NCBI RefSeq assembly: GCF_050942215.1
Contig: NZ_CP192056.1
Location: 5,642,001 to 5,706,000, forward strand
Reading direction: 5' to 3'
From: Sphaerimonospora sp050942215
Lineage (GTDB): Bacteria > Actinomycetota > Actinomycetes > Streptosporangiales > Streptosporangiaceae
DNA length: 64,000 bases
Shown: positions 8,379-17,998 of the stretch, piece by piece
How positions within the stretch are numbered: position 1 is the first letter of the stretch
Layout of the letters: the number at the start of each line of letters is the position of its first letter
The notes under the pieces: model-generated
What the model was told of the DNA's origin: nothing
Database searches by the model: none
What the model saw: the letters and a program-made list of their open reading frames with translations, nothing else
Program-made: the position numbers and the translations under genes

Positions 8379-9731
8379 GTGTTTCCCGTCGTACTCCAGA
8401 GAAACCCGGAACTCATATTAATTTCTGTGTTAATGGGCCTGGCTTCCTCCGTGCTCGCAGTCGCTTGGGCAAGGAAGAGAGGTGCTCCGTCGGGCCCGAC
8501 AGTACTCTTCGCGCTAGCGTTGACAGTCGTCCTGACTTCTACACTTATCCCCATCAGCAAAGTCGCCAACGGTAGCGGCTACTGCACTCTTCCCTCGTCC
8601 TGGGATGGAATGTTGGACGATTCCGGCATGCTTAATGTGGCACTCTTCGTTCCCTTGGGTTTCTTCTCGACTCTGATTCTTAGACGGGCATCACTGGCAA
8701 TTGTCGGTGCGATCACACTTTCGGCAGCCATCGAACTTTGCCAAGCTCTTATCCCTATGATCTCGCGACGGTGTGACTCGTCCGACTTTCTCGCTAATTC
8801 TCTTGGCGCCACAATCGGTGTGGCAATCGCCTTCGGAATCATGCGTCACATTAAGGCCGAATACAATATTTGCTCGGTTCGCAAATTGTGGGCTACTCTC
8901 GGGTGCGCTGTTTGTACCATCGGCATCATCGGTGGAGTGGGACTTGATTGGCACCCTTCTTCGACAGCGTCTAGCGTCGGATGGGTTGAGATGGGGGAAT
9001 CTGACCAGAGGAGAGGTAAGGCTATCGTCTATAAACTATTGGGACGAGACGTTCGAGTTGACAGCATTCGCCTGATGAATGATGTTAACGATGGCGTTGC
9101 GAAGTCGGTTGCCATGGTTCAATTCGACGGCGGGATTCTTTATATCGACTGGAGCTCCGGAGAGCCTTTCCATGCAGAATTTGGCACATCCATCGGTCAA
9201 CGCCCCCTGGACTTGTTGGCCCCCATATCCGATTCGGTCGAAATGAACGAAAAGAGCGCCGCGAAACGCGCTCAGGAATTTGTCCGAAACCTTGCTTGGC
9301 CAAACACAGATAAGGCACCGAAAGCGAGTGCAAATGGCGACGCGAGTCAAGGGTTCATCGTTAGCTGGAGAGAACGAGAAGGTGGCGTCCTTCTGCCTTT
9401 CAGACTCGACGTATTGATTGGGCCTACTGGGGAGGTAACAGGATTCGATGGCAACCCCATCCAGCTTTCGAGCCCATTACCGCCGGTCAGGGTGGGCGAG
9501 AACGAGGCAAAGAGCATAGCGACATCGAAGGTGTCGGACCACAAAATTGGATCGGTGGAACTCCTGGCCGAACAGGTGGAGGGAACATGGATTCCAGTTT
9601 GGGCGATCGGCTTGACTAGTGACGGAAGTAGCCTTGGAAACCAAGACCGGTGGGTGGTTGTCATCGACGCTACAAAACCTCGCATAATTAGGACTATCGA
9701 CCCCTCAGGATCACCGGTCGTTGATTCGTGA
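8379..9731 (+). CDS. VanZ-domain membrane protein with long external C-terminal region
   Basis: A 450-residue protein. The GTG at 8379 is preferred over the GTG at 8304 because AAAAGGG lies 5 bases before it and the earlier start would place the hairpin inside the gene. The N-terminal 190 residues have about five membrane helices and the VanZ-like region (NVALFVPLGFFSTLILRR, AAIELCQALIP, SDFLANSLGATIGVAIAF). After a further helix (about residues 180-200) the rest, roughly 245 residues, is probably outside the membrane and has a beta-rich, PepSY-like character with no motif I can name. VanZ itself gives low-level teicoplanin resistance; an envelope-protection role is inferred. Confidence 0.7.
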   Translation: MFPVVLQRNPELILISVLMGLASSVLAVAWARKRGAPSGPTVLFALALTVVLTSTLIPISKVANGSGYCTLPSSWDGMLDDSGMLNVALFVPLGFFSTLILRRASLAIVGAITLSAAIELCQALIPMISRRCDSSDFLANSLGATIGVAIAFGIMRHIKAEYNICSVRKLWATLGCAVCTIGIIGGVGLDWHPSSTASSVGWVEMGESDQRRGKAIVYKLLGRDVRVDSIRLMNDVNDGVAKSVAMVQFDGGILYIDWSSGEPFHAEFGTSIGQRPLDLLAPISDSVEMNEKSAAKRAQEFVRNLAWPNTDKAPKASANGDASQGFIVSWREREGGVLLPFRLDVLIGPTGEVTGFDGNPIQLSSPLPPVRVGENEAKSIATSKVSDHKIGSVELLAEQVEGTWIPVWAIGLTSDGSSLGNQDRWVVVIDATKPRIIRTIDPSGSPVVDS

Positions 9732-9942
9732 TATCGACTCTTGTAGTTATGGTCGAGGCGGTCGCGGTGGGGCATTCGTCTATGAGGCATGGCCGGTACT
9801 TGATCGTCTTCGGGCCGCGCTCGCTAACGCGGATGAGTTGGGAGAGATCAGAGGGGGCGAGATTGACCAGGACGCCGCGTTAAGCAGGGAGCAGGAGTAG
9901 GCCATCATCCGGTGGCGGATCACTGGCCCGCACCGGTTCTGA

Positions 9943-10104
9943 TCAGATCCCGCGCCGAGCGCCCCCGCTAGCGTTCTCCGAGCTCGGCGAGGGGGGCTGG
10001 ACGCGCTGAGGGACGACGACGGACAGGGCGATGACCGTGCTGCTGCGCCGTACGCTGGGAATGGTCAGAGTGCGGTCGATGACGGACTGGGTGTGCTCGT
10101 TGAG
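9943..10104 (-). pseudogene. C-terminal fragment of an Lrp/AsnC-type regulator
   Basis: On the minus strand about 54 codons are open up to a stop at 9943. The peptide VIDRTLTIPSVRRSSTVIALSVVVPQRV resembles the last strands of Lrp/AsnC effector domains, where a segment of the form PGVRxTxTxIALS is typical. An in-frame stop directly upstream and the nearby inverted repeat show that the rest of the gene is gone. It has no start and is not expected to be expressed. Confidence 0.4.
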
Positions 10105-10135
10105 TCACAACTGGAAGTTCGCCAAGACCGTCAAG

Positions 10136-10196
10136 GCCCACCTCGCGACCCTCCCCTGATCACGCTTCCCGATCAGGGGAGGGTCGCGAGGTGGGC
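10136..10196. repeat. Perfect 26-bp inverted repeat with 9-base loop
   Basis: The left arm 10136-10161 and right arm 10171-10196 are exact reverse complements, with loop ACGCTTCCC. The arms contain CGCGACCCTCCCC. It lies between the regulator remnant and the hemerythrin gene, in sequence with no supported gene. No T-run follows on either strand. It may be two fused ends of a lost mobile element or a very stable RNA or DNA hairpin. Confidence 0.85.
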
Positions 10197-10465
10197 GCAC
10201 CGGGAGAGCTTCCCCTACCGGGACCTCCCAGCGCCGGCGTCGGCGTTTCAAGAGCCCGGAGACGTCACCGAAGAGGTCCGAAGTCGTTTCGGGGAAGCCC
10301 GTGGACGTTGCCGGAAGGCCCGGAATGCGGAGTACGGGCCATCGGATCCGGTGAAGCGGGACCTTGGTCCCTGCCGTCGACCCGGGCATCCCGGAGACGC
10401 TGTCCCTCGTGAGGAGAGCGGAGCCCACCCGGACCGGGCCACGGGCGTGCCTCCGGTCAGCACGG

Positions 10466-11272
10466 TCAGAGCCGCCCGATCCGCACCCGCCACACCTCGG
10501 GGCCGGACTCGACGTAGCCCCAGTCGAACTCGCCCGGGTGCTGGGCGGCGAACTGGTAGTAGAGCGGCTTCGGGTCGTGGTCGTTTACCAGCACGAACGC
10601 CTCCTTCGGGCCGAGAGCGCGGAAGGTCGCGAAGATCTCCTCGTGCCGCCGGCCGTGCGCCAGACGCCGTACGTCCAACTCGCCGTCCACGACCTCCGCA
10701 CTCGTGTCGGCGGCCGCGGCGTCGTCGTGACCGCCGCCGCACGTGCATCCGCCGTGCCCCTGCGCCTCTTCCGCTCCGTGGTCCGTCCCGTGCGCGTGGC
10801 CGGCCTCACCGAGGATCTCGTGCATGCCGCCCAGCAGCGCGTCGAGGTCGACACCGGCGTCGACGAGCGTCGGGAGCAGGACGTCGTTCTCCTTCACCAG
10901 GTGCGACTGGAACATCGCGTTCAGCGCGGCGGCGGAACCGGCGATCTCACCGGGGGTGCGGGCCTTCTCCAGCGCGTCCACCAGGTCGCGCAGCTCGGTG
11001 TGCTCGCCCGTCATGGCGCGCACCAGCAGCGCGGCCTCGGCCAGCTTCGCGCCCGTGGCGTACAGCGTCTGCTCCTCGGCGATCGCGTGGGGAAGCACCT
11101 CTTCCCGGCAGAAGGCGACCATCGTCGCCTGCCTGGTGGACGGGGAGGAGAGCTGGTCGACCGCGCGTCCGATGGTGAGCGCGTGATCCTCCATCGTCCG
11201 GCCGAGCCTCCGGTGATGGTCACGGATCGCCTGCACCGTCGCTTGCTGGTCCTTCTCGCCGGTAACGGTCAT
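10466..11272 (-). CDS. Hemerythrin domain plus DUF2249 protein
   Basis: A 268-residue cytoplasmic protein. Residues 10-150 form a four-helix hemerythrin domain with the di-iron ligand pattern H19/H20, H30, H62, E66, H91, H124 and E128. A linker rich in His, Cys and Asp (about residues 158-190, with GGCTCGGGH) could bind metal. The C-terminal 70 residues are a DUF2249 domain (LDVRRLAHGRRHEEIF, FVLVNDHDPKPLYYQF, VWRVRIGRL). Proteins of this layout are repeatedly found with denitrification and NO-defence genes, where hemerythrins bind or reduce NO or repair iron centres. It is divergent from the regulator at 11381 and shares a 108-bp promoter region with it. Confidence 0.88.
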   Translation of the reverse strand: MTVTGEKDQQATVQAIRDHHRRLGRTMEDHALTIGRAVDQLSSPSTRQATMVAFCREEVLPHAIAEEQTLYATGAKLAEAALLVRAMTGEHTELRDLVDALEKARTPGEIAGSAAALNAMFQSHLVKENDVLLPTLVDAGVDLDALLGGMHEILGEAGHAHGTDHGAEEAQGHGGCTCGGGHDDAAAADTSAEVVDGELDVRRLAHGRRHEEIFATFRALGPKEAFVLVNDHDPKPLYYQFAAQHPGEFDWGYVESGPEVWRVRIGRL

Positions 11273-11362
11273 CTAAGGCTCCTCACCTCGTGCCTGCCCG
11301 GGGGCCGGCATCGTCTTCTCCCTCCGGGCCGACTGCCGGAAGGTGTTTTCACGGTCTCGGCT

Positions 11363-11379
11363 GTATTTATACTACATAC
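11363..11379 (+). promoter_or_regulatory. Leaderless promoter with GTAT-N9-ATAC repeat
   Basis: TATACT (11368-11373) is a good -10 box 7 nt before the GTG start at 11381, so the transcript probably begins at the start codon. The -10 lies inside GTAT-N9-ATAC, a small inverted repeat that may be the operator of this autoregulated gene. The same nine-base spacing occurs in the palindrome at 885-909. The divergent hemerythrin promoter must lie in the same 108 bp. Confidence 0.5.
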
Positions 11380-11380
11380 C

Positions 11381-12384
<1,004 letters not shown>

Positions 12385-12388
<4 letters not shown>

Positions 12389-13545
12389 AAGCAGGAGCCC
12401 CACCACCACGCGCCGGAGCCGCTGTCAACCGGTTCCCGCTGCTTGCGGGCGCCATGCTGTCCATCGCCGCCGGGCTCTGGGGCGGGCTGAGCCTGCTCGG
12501 CACCGGCGTACCCGTGCCGAGCACGGCCCTGGCCCCCCAGCACGGCCCGCTGATGGCGCTCGGTTTCCTTGGCACACTCATCTCACTCGAGCGCGCGGTC
12601 GCCCTGGGCCGCCCGTGGGGCTACGCCGCGCCCGCCCTGGCCGCCGTCGGCGCGCTCGCCGGCGCGGCGGGGTTCGCGCGGCCCGGACAGGTGCTGCTCA
12701 CCGCGGCGGCCGGCTGGTTCCTCGCCGTCTATCTCGTGCTGCTCGCCCGCCGGCCCGGCCGCGAGGTCGTCGTCCAGATGTGCGGCGCCGTCGCCTGGTA
12801 CGTCGGCGGCCTGCTGTGGCTGCGCGGGCTCTCGATCGCGGATCTGGTGCCCTGGCTGATGGCGTTCCTCGTGCTCACGATCGCGGGAGAACGGCTCGAA
12901 CTGGCCCACGTGGGCTTCCTGCCCGGCCAGGCGAAAGGCCGCCGGGCGAGCGACGGCATCCTCGCCGCCATGGGAGTGCTCGGCGCCGGCGTGATCGTCT
13001 CGGTGCCCTGGCCGGCGGTCGGATGGCGGATGGCCGGTCTGGGCATGGTCCTGCTGTCGGGACTGCTGGTCGTCCATGACATCGCACGTAAGACCGTGCG
13101 ATCGACCGGCCTGCCGCGTTTCGCCGCCGTCTGCCTGCTCGCCGGCTACGCCTGGCTGATCCTGGCCGGCGGGCTGTGGGCGACCTTCGGACGGCCGGAG
13201 ACCGGCGGCATCTACGACGCCTCGCTGCACGCGGTGTTCCTCGGGTTCGTCATGTCGATGGTGTTCGGTCACGCGCCGGTCATCCTGCCCGCCGTACTAC
13301 GCGTGCGGCTGCCGTACCACCCGATGCTGTACGGTCCGCTCGCGCTGCTGCACGCCGCCCTGCTGGTGCGTGTCGCCGGCGACCTCGGCGGGGTGCCGGC
13401 CGCCCGCACGATCGGCGGGGTGCTGGGCGAGGTGTCGCTGCTGGCGTTCGCCGGCGCCGCCGTGCTCACCCGCTACGCCGTTCCCTCTCGTCGGACGGGC
13501 GCGGCCGCCCGCACGTCTCGCTCTCAAAATATGGAGTCGACATGA
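12385..13545 (+). CDS. NnrS-like multi-pass membrane protein
   Basis: A 386-residue protein with about eleven to twelve hydrophobic helices. The ATG overlaps the regulator stop in ATGA, so the two are coupled. Conserved-looking histidines lie at helix ends (QHGPLMALGFLGTLISLERA, ASLHAVFLGFVMSMVFGHAPVILPA, LPYHP), the sort of arrangement found in the haem- and copper-binding NnrS proteins that counter nitrosative stress. The assignment to NnrS proper is tentative because similarity is judged from layout and these motifs only. The next gene, the NirK fusion, again overlaps by four bases. Confidence 0.6.
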
Positions 13546-16139
13546 CATCGGTCGATGTGCACATCGGGGCCCCGGGCCCCCGGCCGACGCCACCTACGCA
13601 GCGCCGTTCGCGCGCGTCCTGGCACGCGGTGGCCAACGCGGTCGTGCTGGCCTGGCTCGCGCTGGCGGGTGTCGCGGCGCTCACGCACGTTCGGCTGCCG
13701 GCTCCCGAGTGGCTGGTGATCCACGTGTTCCTGCTCGGCGCGGTGACGAACGCCATCGTGACCTGGACGGAGCACTTCGCGATCGCGCTGCTGCGCCACA
13801 GCGAGCCGGCGCCCTGGGTGCGCCCGGTCCGGCTCGCGGCCCTGAACACCGGCGTGATGTCGGTGCTCTACGGCGGCTCCTACGGCCCCGTTCACCTGGG
13901 CGTCGCCGGAGCGGCGATCGTGGTCGGCGTGGTCGGCTGGCATGTGGGGATCCTCGCCGCGTGGACGAGGCGGGCACTCGGCGGCCGCTTCGCGCACGTG
14001 GTCGCCTGGTACGTCTGCGCCGGAGTCGCGCTCGTCGCCGGGGGGACTCTGGGCGGGCTGATGCTCGCCGGATGGCCGCCGGGCATCGGCACCACACGAT
14101 TGGAGGCCGCGCACCTCCACATCAACCTGCTCGGCTGGGTCGGCCTGGCCGTACTGGGCACGCTGTTCACCTTCTGGCCCACGGTGCTGCGCACCCAGGT
14201 CGCGGACGGAAGCGACTTGATCGCACGTCGCTCCCTGCGCCTGGCCGCACCCGGCCTCGTGGTGACGGTGGGCGGATTCCTGGGCGGCGTCCGCTGGGTC
14301 GCGGTGGCCGGACTGCTGCTGTACGCCGCGGCGGCCGCGCTCGCGCTCGTGCCGTTTCTCCGTACGGCACGGCGCCGGCGGCCGCACACGCCGGCCTCGT
14401 GGATGCTCGCCGCCGGCACCGTGTGGTTCATCGTGGCGGTGGTCACCGATCTGTCCGTGGTGGCCACCCGCGCCGCCGACCAAGTGGCGGACGCCATCGA
14501 ACCGCTGGTGCCGTTCATCCTGGTGGGCTTCGTCGGGCAGACCCTACTCGGCGCGCTGACCTTCCTCCTGCCCGTGGTGCTCGGCGGCGGGCCCGCCGCG
14601 CTCAAGCGGAACGCCGCACTGCTGGAGCGGGGCTGGATCGTCCGGGTGATCATGGTGAACATCGCGGTGCCGCTGGTCGTACTGCCCGTGCCCGCCCGGG
14701 TGTCGCAGGTCGCTTGGGCGCTCGTGCTGGCAGCGCTGGGGGCCTTCGTCGTGCTCGCCGCCGTCACCGTGTTCCGGGCGCGCGGCCCGCACGTCTCGCC
14801 GTCCGTGGGAGGCGTGGTGGTCGGCGTGCTGGCCACGGCGCTGGCCGTGGCCGTCGCGCTCAGCGGCGGTCCGGGAGTGACGACGCAGGGCGGCGCCGGG
14901 GCCACCACCCAGGTCGGCACGGGCGTCCAGACGGTGGAGGTCACCCTGGTCGGCATGCGGATCAGCCCGGCGACGATCAAGGCGCCCCCGGGCACCCGGC
15001 TCGTGCTGCGGGTGACCAACCGGGACGCCCAGCAGCACGACCTTCGCCTCGCCACCGGCCAGCAGACCCCGATGCTCGGCCCCGGGCAGACCGCGACGCT
15101 CGAAGTGCCCCCGCTCACCGGCCCGATCGACGGCTGGTGCACGGTCCCCGGCCACCGCGCGGCCGGAATGACCATGCGCATCGAGGTCGCGGGCGCCGCC
15201 GCCGGATCCGGCGGCGGCGAGGAGACCGGGCAGGCTCCGACGGATCACATGGATCACGCCGCGAGCGGCCCGCTCAACCTGGCCGCGTCGATGAGCCCGG
15301 GATGGCGTCCGTACGACGCGACCCTGCGCCCGGCGCCCGGCGGCACCGAGCACGAGGTCGAGATCCGCGCCGTCCAGAAGGAGATCGAGGTCGCGCCCGG
15401 GGTGCGGCAGCGGATGTGGACCTTCGGCGGCACGGTCCCGGGGCCCGTGCTGCGGGGCAAGGTCGGCGACGTGTTCACGATCACGCTGATCAACGACGAC
15501 ACGATGGGGCACGGCATCGACTTCCACGCCGGGTCGCTCGCGCCCGACGTTCCGATGCGGACCATCCAGCCCGGTGAGCGCCTCACCTACCGGTTCCGGG
15601 CCGAGCGCGCCGGAGCCTGGCTCTACCACTGCTCGACGATGCCGATGCTCCAGCACATCGCCAACGGCATGTACGGCGCGGTCATCATCGATCCGCCGGA
15701 CCTGGCCAAGGCCGATCGGGAGTACGTGCTCGTGCAGGGCGAGCTGTACCTCGGGGAGCCGGGCAGCACCGGGCAGGTCGCCAAGATGCACGACGGCAGG
15801 CCGGACGCCTGGATGTTCAACGGCACGGCCGCCGGTTACGATCACGCCCCGCTGACCGCCCGCCCGGGCGAGCGGGTCCGGGTGTGGGTGGTGGCCGCCG
15901 GTCCGGCCTCGGGCACGGCCTTCCACATCGTGGGGGCGCAGTTCGACACCGTCTACAAGGAGGGCGCCTATCTGCTCCGCCCCGGTGGCGACGGCGGCTC
16001 CCAGGTGCTCGATCTGGCCGCGGCCCAGGGCGGATTCGTGGAAACCGTCTTCCCCGAGCCCGGTCATTATCCTTTCGTCGACCATGACATGCGCCACGGC
16101 GAGGCCGGCGCGCACGGCATCTTCGAGGTGACCCGTTGA
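13542..16139 (+). CDS. Membrane-anchored copper nitrite reductase fusion (NirK-like)
   Basis: An 865-residue three-part protein. Residues 1-450 are membrane helices with histidines (WTEHFAIALLRHSE, AAHLHINLLGW) like those of the preceding gene. Residues about 460-552 are a cupredoxin with a complete type 1 copper set (QHDL, GWCTVPGHRAAGM). Residues about 583-865 are a two-domain copper nitrite reductase. The type 1 site has H657, C697, H705 and M710 (CSTMPMLQHIANGMYG); the catalytic pair is D660 and H795; the type 2 ligands include H662, H696 and H848. NirK reduces nitrite to NO. The extra cupredoxin probably passes electrons to it outside the membrane. The ATG overlaps the preceding stop. 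Confidence 0.88.
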   Translation: MTSVDVHIGAPGPRPTPPTQRRSRASWHAVANAVVLAWLALAGVAALTHVRLPAPEWLVIHVFLLGAVTNAIVTWTEHFAIALLRHSEPAPWVRPVRLAALNTGVMSVLYGGSYGPVHLGVAGAAIVVGVVGWHVGILAAWTRRALGGRFAHVVAWYVCAGVALVAGGTLGGLMLAGWPPGIGTTRLEAAHLHINLLGWVGLAVLGTLFTFWPTVLRTQVADGSDLIARRSLRLAAPGLVVTVGGFLGGVRWVAVAGLLLYAAAAALALVPFLRTARRRRPHTPASWMLAAGTVWFIVAVVTDLSVVATRAADQVADAIEPLVPFILVGFVGQTLLGALTFLLPVVLGGGPAALKRNAALLERGWIVRVIMVNIAVPLVVLPVPARVSQVAWALVLAALGAFVVLAAVTVFRARGPHVSPSVGGVVVGVLATALAVAVALSGGPGVTTQGGAGATTQVGTGVQTVEVTLVGMRISPATIKAPPGTRLVLRVTNRDAQQHDLRLATGQQTPMLGPGQTATLEVPPLTGPIDGWCTVPGHRAAGMTMRIEVAGAAAGSGGGEETGQAPTDHMDHAASGPLNLAASMSPGWRPYDATLRPAPGGTEHEVEIRAVQKEIEVAPGVRQRMWTFGGTVPGPVLRGKVGDVFTITLINDDTMGHGIDFHAGSLAPDVPMRTIQPGERLTYRFRAERAGAWLYHCSTMPMLQHIANGMYGAVIIDPPDLAKADREYVLVQGELYLGEPGSTGQVAKMHDGRPDAWMFNGTAAGYDHAPLTARPGERVRVWVVAAGPASGTAFHIVGAQFDTVYKEGAYLLRPGGDGGSQVLDLAAAQGGFVETVFPEPGHYPFVDHDMRHGEAGAHGIFEVTR

Positions 16140-16573
16140 CCTGGTGGTCCGTTATCCGCTTCCTGCATGTCACCACGGCGGCGCTGTGGGTCGGCGGGCA
16201 GCTCACCGTCTCGCTCATCGTCCTGCCGCTGGCCCGGCGTCTGCTGGAGACGGACCAGCGTGGCCGGGTGCTCCGCGAGGTCGGCCGCCGCTTCGGCATG
16301 TTCACGGGGGCGTTCTTCCTTCCCGTGCAGATCTCCAGCGGGATCGCCATGGCCGTGCACAAGGGCGTCACCTGGGAGTCGCTCACCTATCCCGGCTACG
16401 GCCGGACGCTCACGGCCAAGTTGCTGCTCTTCGTCCTGGTCATGATCGCGGCCACGCTGCACGGCTGGGCCAACGGGCGGGGAATGAAGGTGTTCGCGCG
16501 CATCATGGCCGTCTCCTCACTCGTCGGCTCCGTCGGCATCATCCTGCTGGCCACCGCCCTGCCCGTCACCTGA
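16136..16573 (+). CDS. Small four-helix membrane protein, CopD/DUF-like
   Basis: A 145-residue protein with four hydrophobic helices starting at a TTG that overlaps the NirK stop (TTGA). Histidines occur in helix 1 (RFLHVTTAALWVGGQL), in MAVHKGVTW and in ATLHGWANG, resembling the CopD copper-transport domain and related haem-binding four-helix proteins. As last gene of the nitrite operon it may carry electrons or copper to the NirK fusion. The assignment rests on helix pattern and the first motif. Confidence 0.65.
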   Translation: MTWWSVIRFLHVTTAALWVGGQLTVSLIVLPLARRLLETDQRGRVLREVGRRFGMFTGAFFLPVQISSGIAMAVHKGVTWESLTYPGYGRTLTAKLLLFVLVMIAATLHGWANGRGMKVFARIMAVSSLVGSVGIILLATALPVT

Positions 16574-16591
16574 TCCCCCCCACCCCTCCCG

Positions 16592-16835
16592 CGTGATCTT
16601 GCAGTTGCTGGCAGAAAGGCGCTCTCACCAGCTCGTTCACCTCCCGTGATCTTGCAGAAACTCGCACACCTCCCCGTTGAACAGGGAAGACATCATCCGT
16701 GATCTTGCACTTATGACTGCAAGATCACGGATGCTAAAACCGCAGGTGGGAGGGACCATGTGCGAGTTTCTGCAAGATCACGATGGGAGTCTGGGCACGC
16801 CACGGGCCTTCTCTGCAAGCTTTTGCAAGATCACG
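16592..16835. repeat. Nested-palindrome element, copy A
   Basis: Three forward motifs beginning CGTGATCTTGCA (16592, 16645, 16698) are mirrored by three inverted ones ending TGCAAGATCACG (16718-16729, 16761-16782, 16813-16835). The inner pair forms perfect 16-bp arms around an 8-base loop (16694-16709 and 16718-16733). The middle pair is perfect over 22 bp (16645-16666 with 16761-16782). The outer pair is imperfect. The element starts 18 bp after the small membrane-protein gene and runs into the 3' end of the convergent glycosyltransferase gene. Confidence 0.9.
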
Positions 16836-17998
16836 GGGGTGGTGGTGGGGGTTTTGGCCGTCGCGAGTTCGGTGAAGAGGTTCTCCCAGAGCGGCATGAC
16901 CGCGCCGCGGCCGTAGCCCCTGGCGGTGATCGCCGCCGCCGTGCCCAGCCGTACCCGCAGGTCCCGGTCGGACATGAGCCGGTCGAGGGCGGCGGCGAGC
17001 GCGTCGACGTCCTTGGGCGGAACGACGAGCCCGTCGACCTCGTGGGTCAGCACATCGCCGGGTCCGGTCGGGCAGTCGAAGGCGGCGATCGGCAGCGCGT
17101 GGGTCATCGCCTCGATCATCACCATGGGCAGGCCTTCGAAGCGCGAGCTGAGCGCGTAGATCGACGCGTCGGCCAGTTCCTCGTGCAGCCGGTTCGTACG
17201 GCCACGCAGCGAGACGCGCCGGCTCAGGCCGTACTCGTCGATGAGCCCGCGCAGCCGGTCCCGTCTCGGGCCGCTGCCGAAGACGCGCAGCCGCCACTCC
17301 GGGTGCCGCTCGGCCACCTGGGCGAACGCCTGGATGAGCAGGTCGAACCCCTTCTGCGGGACGAGACGGCCGGCGGCGATCACGACCGGGTTCTCCTGGC
17401 GCGTGGGCTCGCCGTCCACGACGTCGACCGCGTTGGGGATGCGCACGATCTTCGTGTCCGGCAGCAGGCGCCGATATTCCTGCTGGTTCGTCGCGGTCAG
17501 TACGGCTATCGCGTCGAACTTGCCGTAGTACCGGGCGATCTCCTGACGGACCGGCTCCGGGTAGGCGGCCAGGTTCATGTGCTCCTGGGCCACCCGTACG
17601 ACCGATTCGGGAGCGCAGCGGGCCGCGATGAGGTTCAGCGCCGGCCTGGTGGTGACCAGGATGCCGCCGTCCAGCGACGAGACGTAGTCGATGACGGCCT
17701 TCTCGACCCGTTCGGTGAAGTATCCCGCGGCGAACTCCCCCTGGGGAACGATCTTGCCGCGCACCCGGCGCCAGACGCGGCGGCCGAGAGAGTCGGATCG
17801 CACGCCGTCCCGCTGGTCGACCAGCGCTGTCAGCCCGACGCGCGGGTCGATGTGGAACTGCGGTTCTTCGCGGCGCCGTACGACGCTCACGATCTCGACC
17901 TCGTGGCCGAACTCGGCCATCGCGTTCGCCTGGTTGATGACGGTCCGGATCGTGCCGCCCATGCCGTAGGCGTGCAGAAGCAGGTAACGGATCTTCAT
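16778..17998 (-). CDS. Glycosyltransferase family 4-type protein
   Basis: A 406-residue cytoplasmic GT-B enzyme. The N-terminal MKIRYLLLHAYGMGGTIRTVINQANAMAEFGHEVEIVSV is the acceptor domain start. The donor domain shows GRLVPQKGFDLLIQAFA, RLRVFGSGPRRDRLR and the signature SRFEGLPMVMIEAMTHALPIAAFDCPTGPGDVL. The ATG at 17998 overlaps the stop of the sulfotransferase gene in ATGA, so the two form an operon, perhaps making a sulfated glycan or teichoic-type polymer. The last 18 residues (VILQKLAEKARGVPRLPS) and the stop codon are encoded by repeat copy A, so the original C-terminus has been replaced or extended. Confidence 0.88.
   Translation of the reverse strand: MKIRYLLLHAYGMGGTIRTVINQANAMAEFGHEVEIVSVVRRREEPQFHIDPRVGLTALVDQRDGVRSDSLGRRVWRRVRGKIVPQGEFAAGYFTERVEKAVIDYVSSLDGGILVTTRPALNLIAARCAPESVVRVAQEHMNLAAYPEPVRQEIARYYGKFDAIAVLTATNQQEYRRLLPDTKIVRIPNAVDVVDGEPTRQENPVVIAAGRLVPQKGFDLLIQAFAQVAERHPEWRLRVFGSGPRRDRLRGLIDEYGLSRRVSLRGRTNRLHEELADASIYALSSRFEGLPMVMIEAMTHALPIAAFDCPTGPGDVLTHEVDGLVVPPKDVDALAAALDRLMSDRDLRVRLGTAAAITARGYGRGAVMPLWENLFTELATAKTPTTTPVILQKLAEKARGVPRLPS

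Noticed and set aside
9732..9942. Additional gene after the VanZ-like gene
   Set aside because: Short frames exist on both strands, but none has a start with a ribosome site, codon bias or a recognisable product.
10364..11380. 5' extension of the NO-type regulator frame
   Set aside because: The frame is open upstream over the divergent hemerythrin gene, but hemerythrin on the minus strand is well supported and a -10 box precedes the GTG at 11381.
13176..13541. 5' extension of the NirK fusion frame
   Set aside because: This part lies antisense-frame within the NnrS-like gene and has no membrane or copper motif; the ATG at 13542 fits the ATGA overlap used through the operon.
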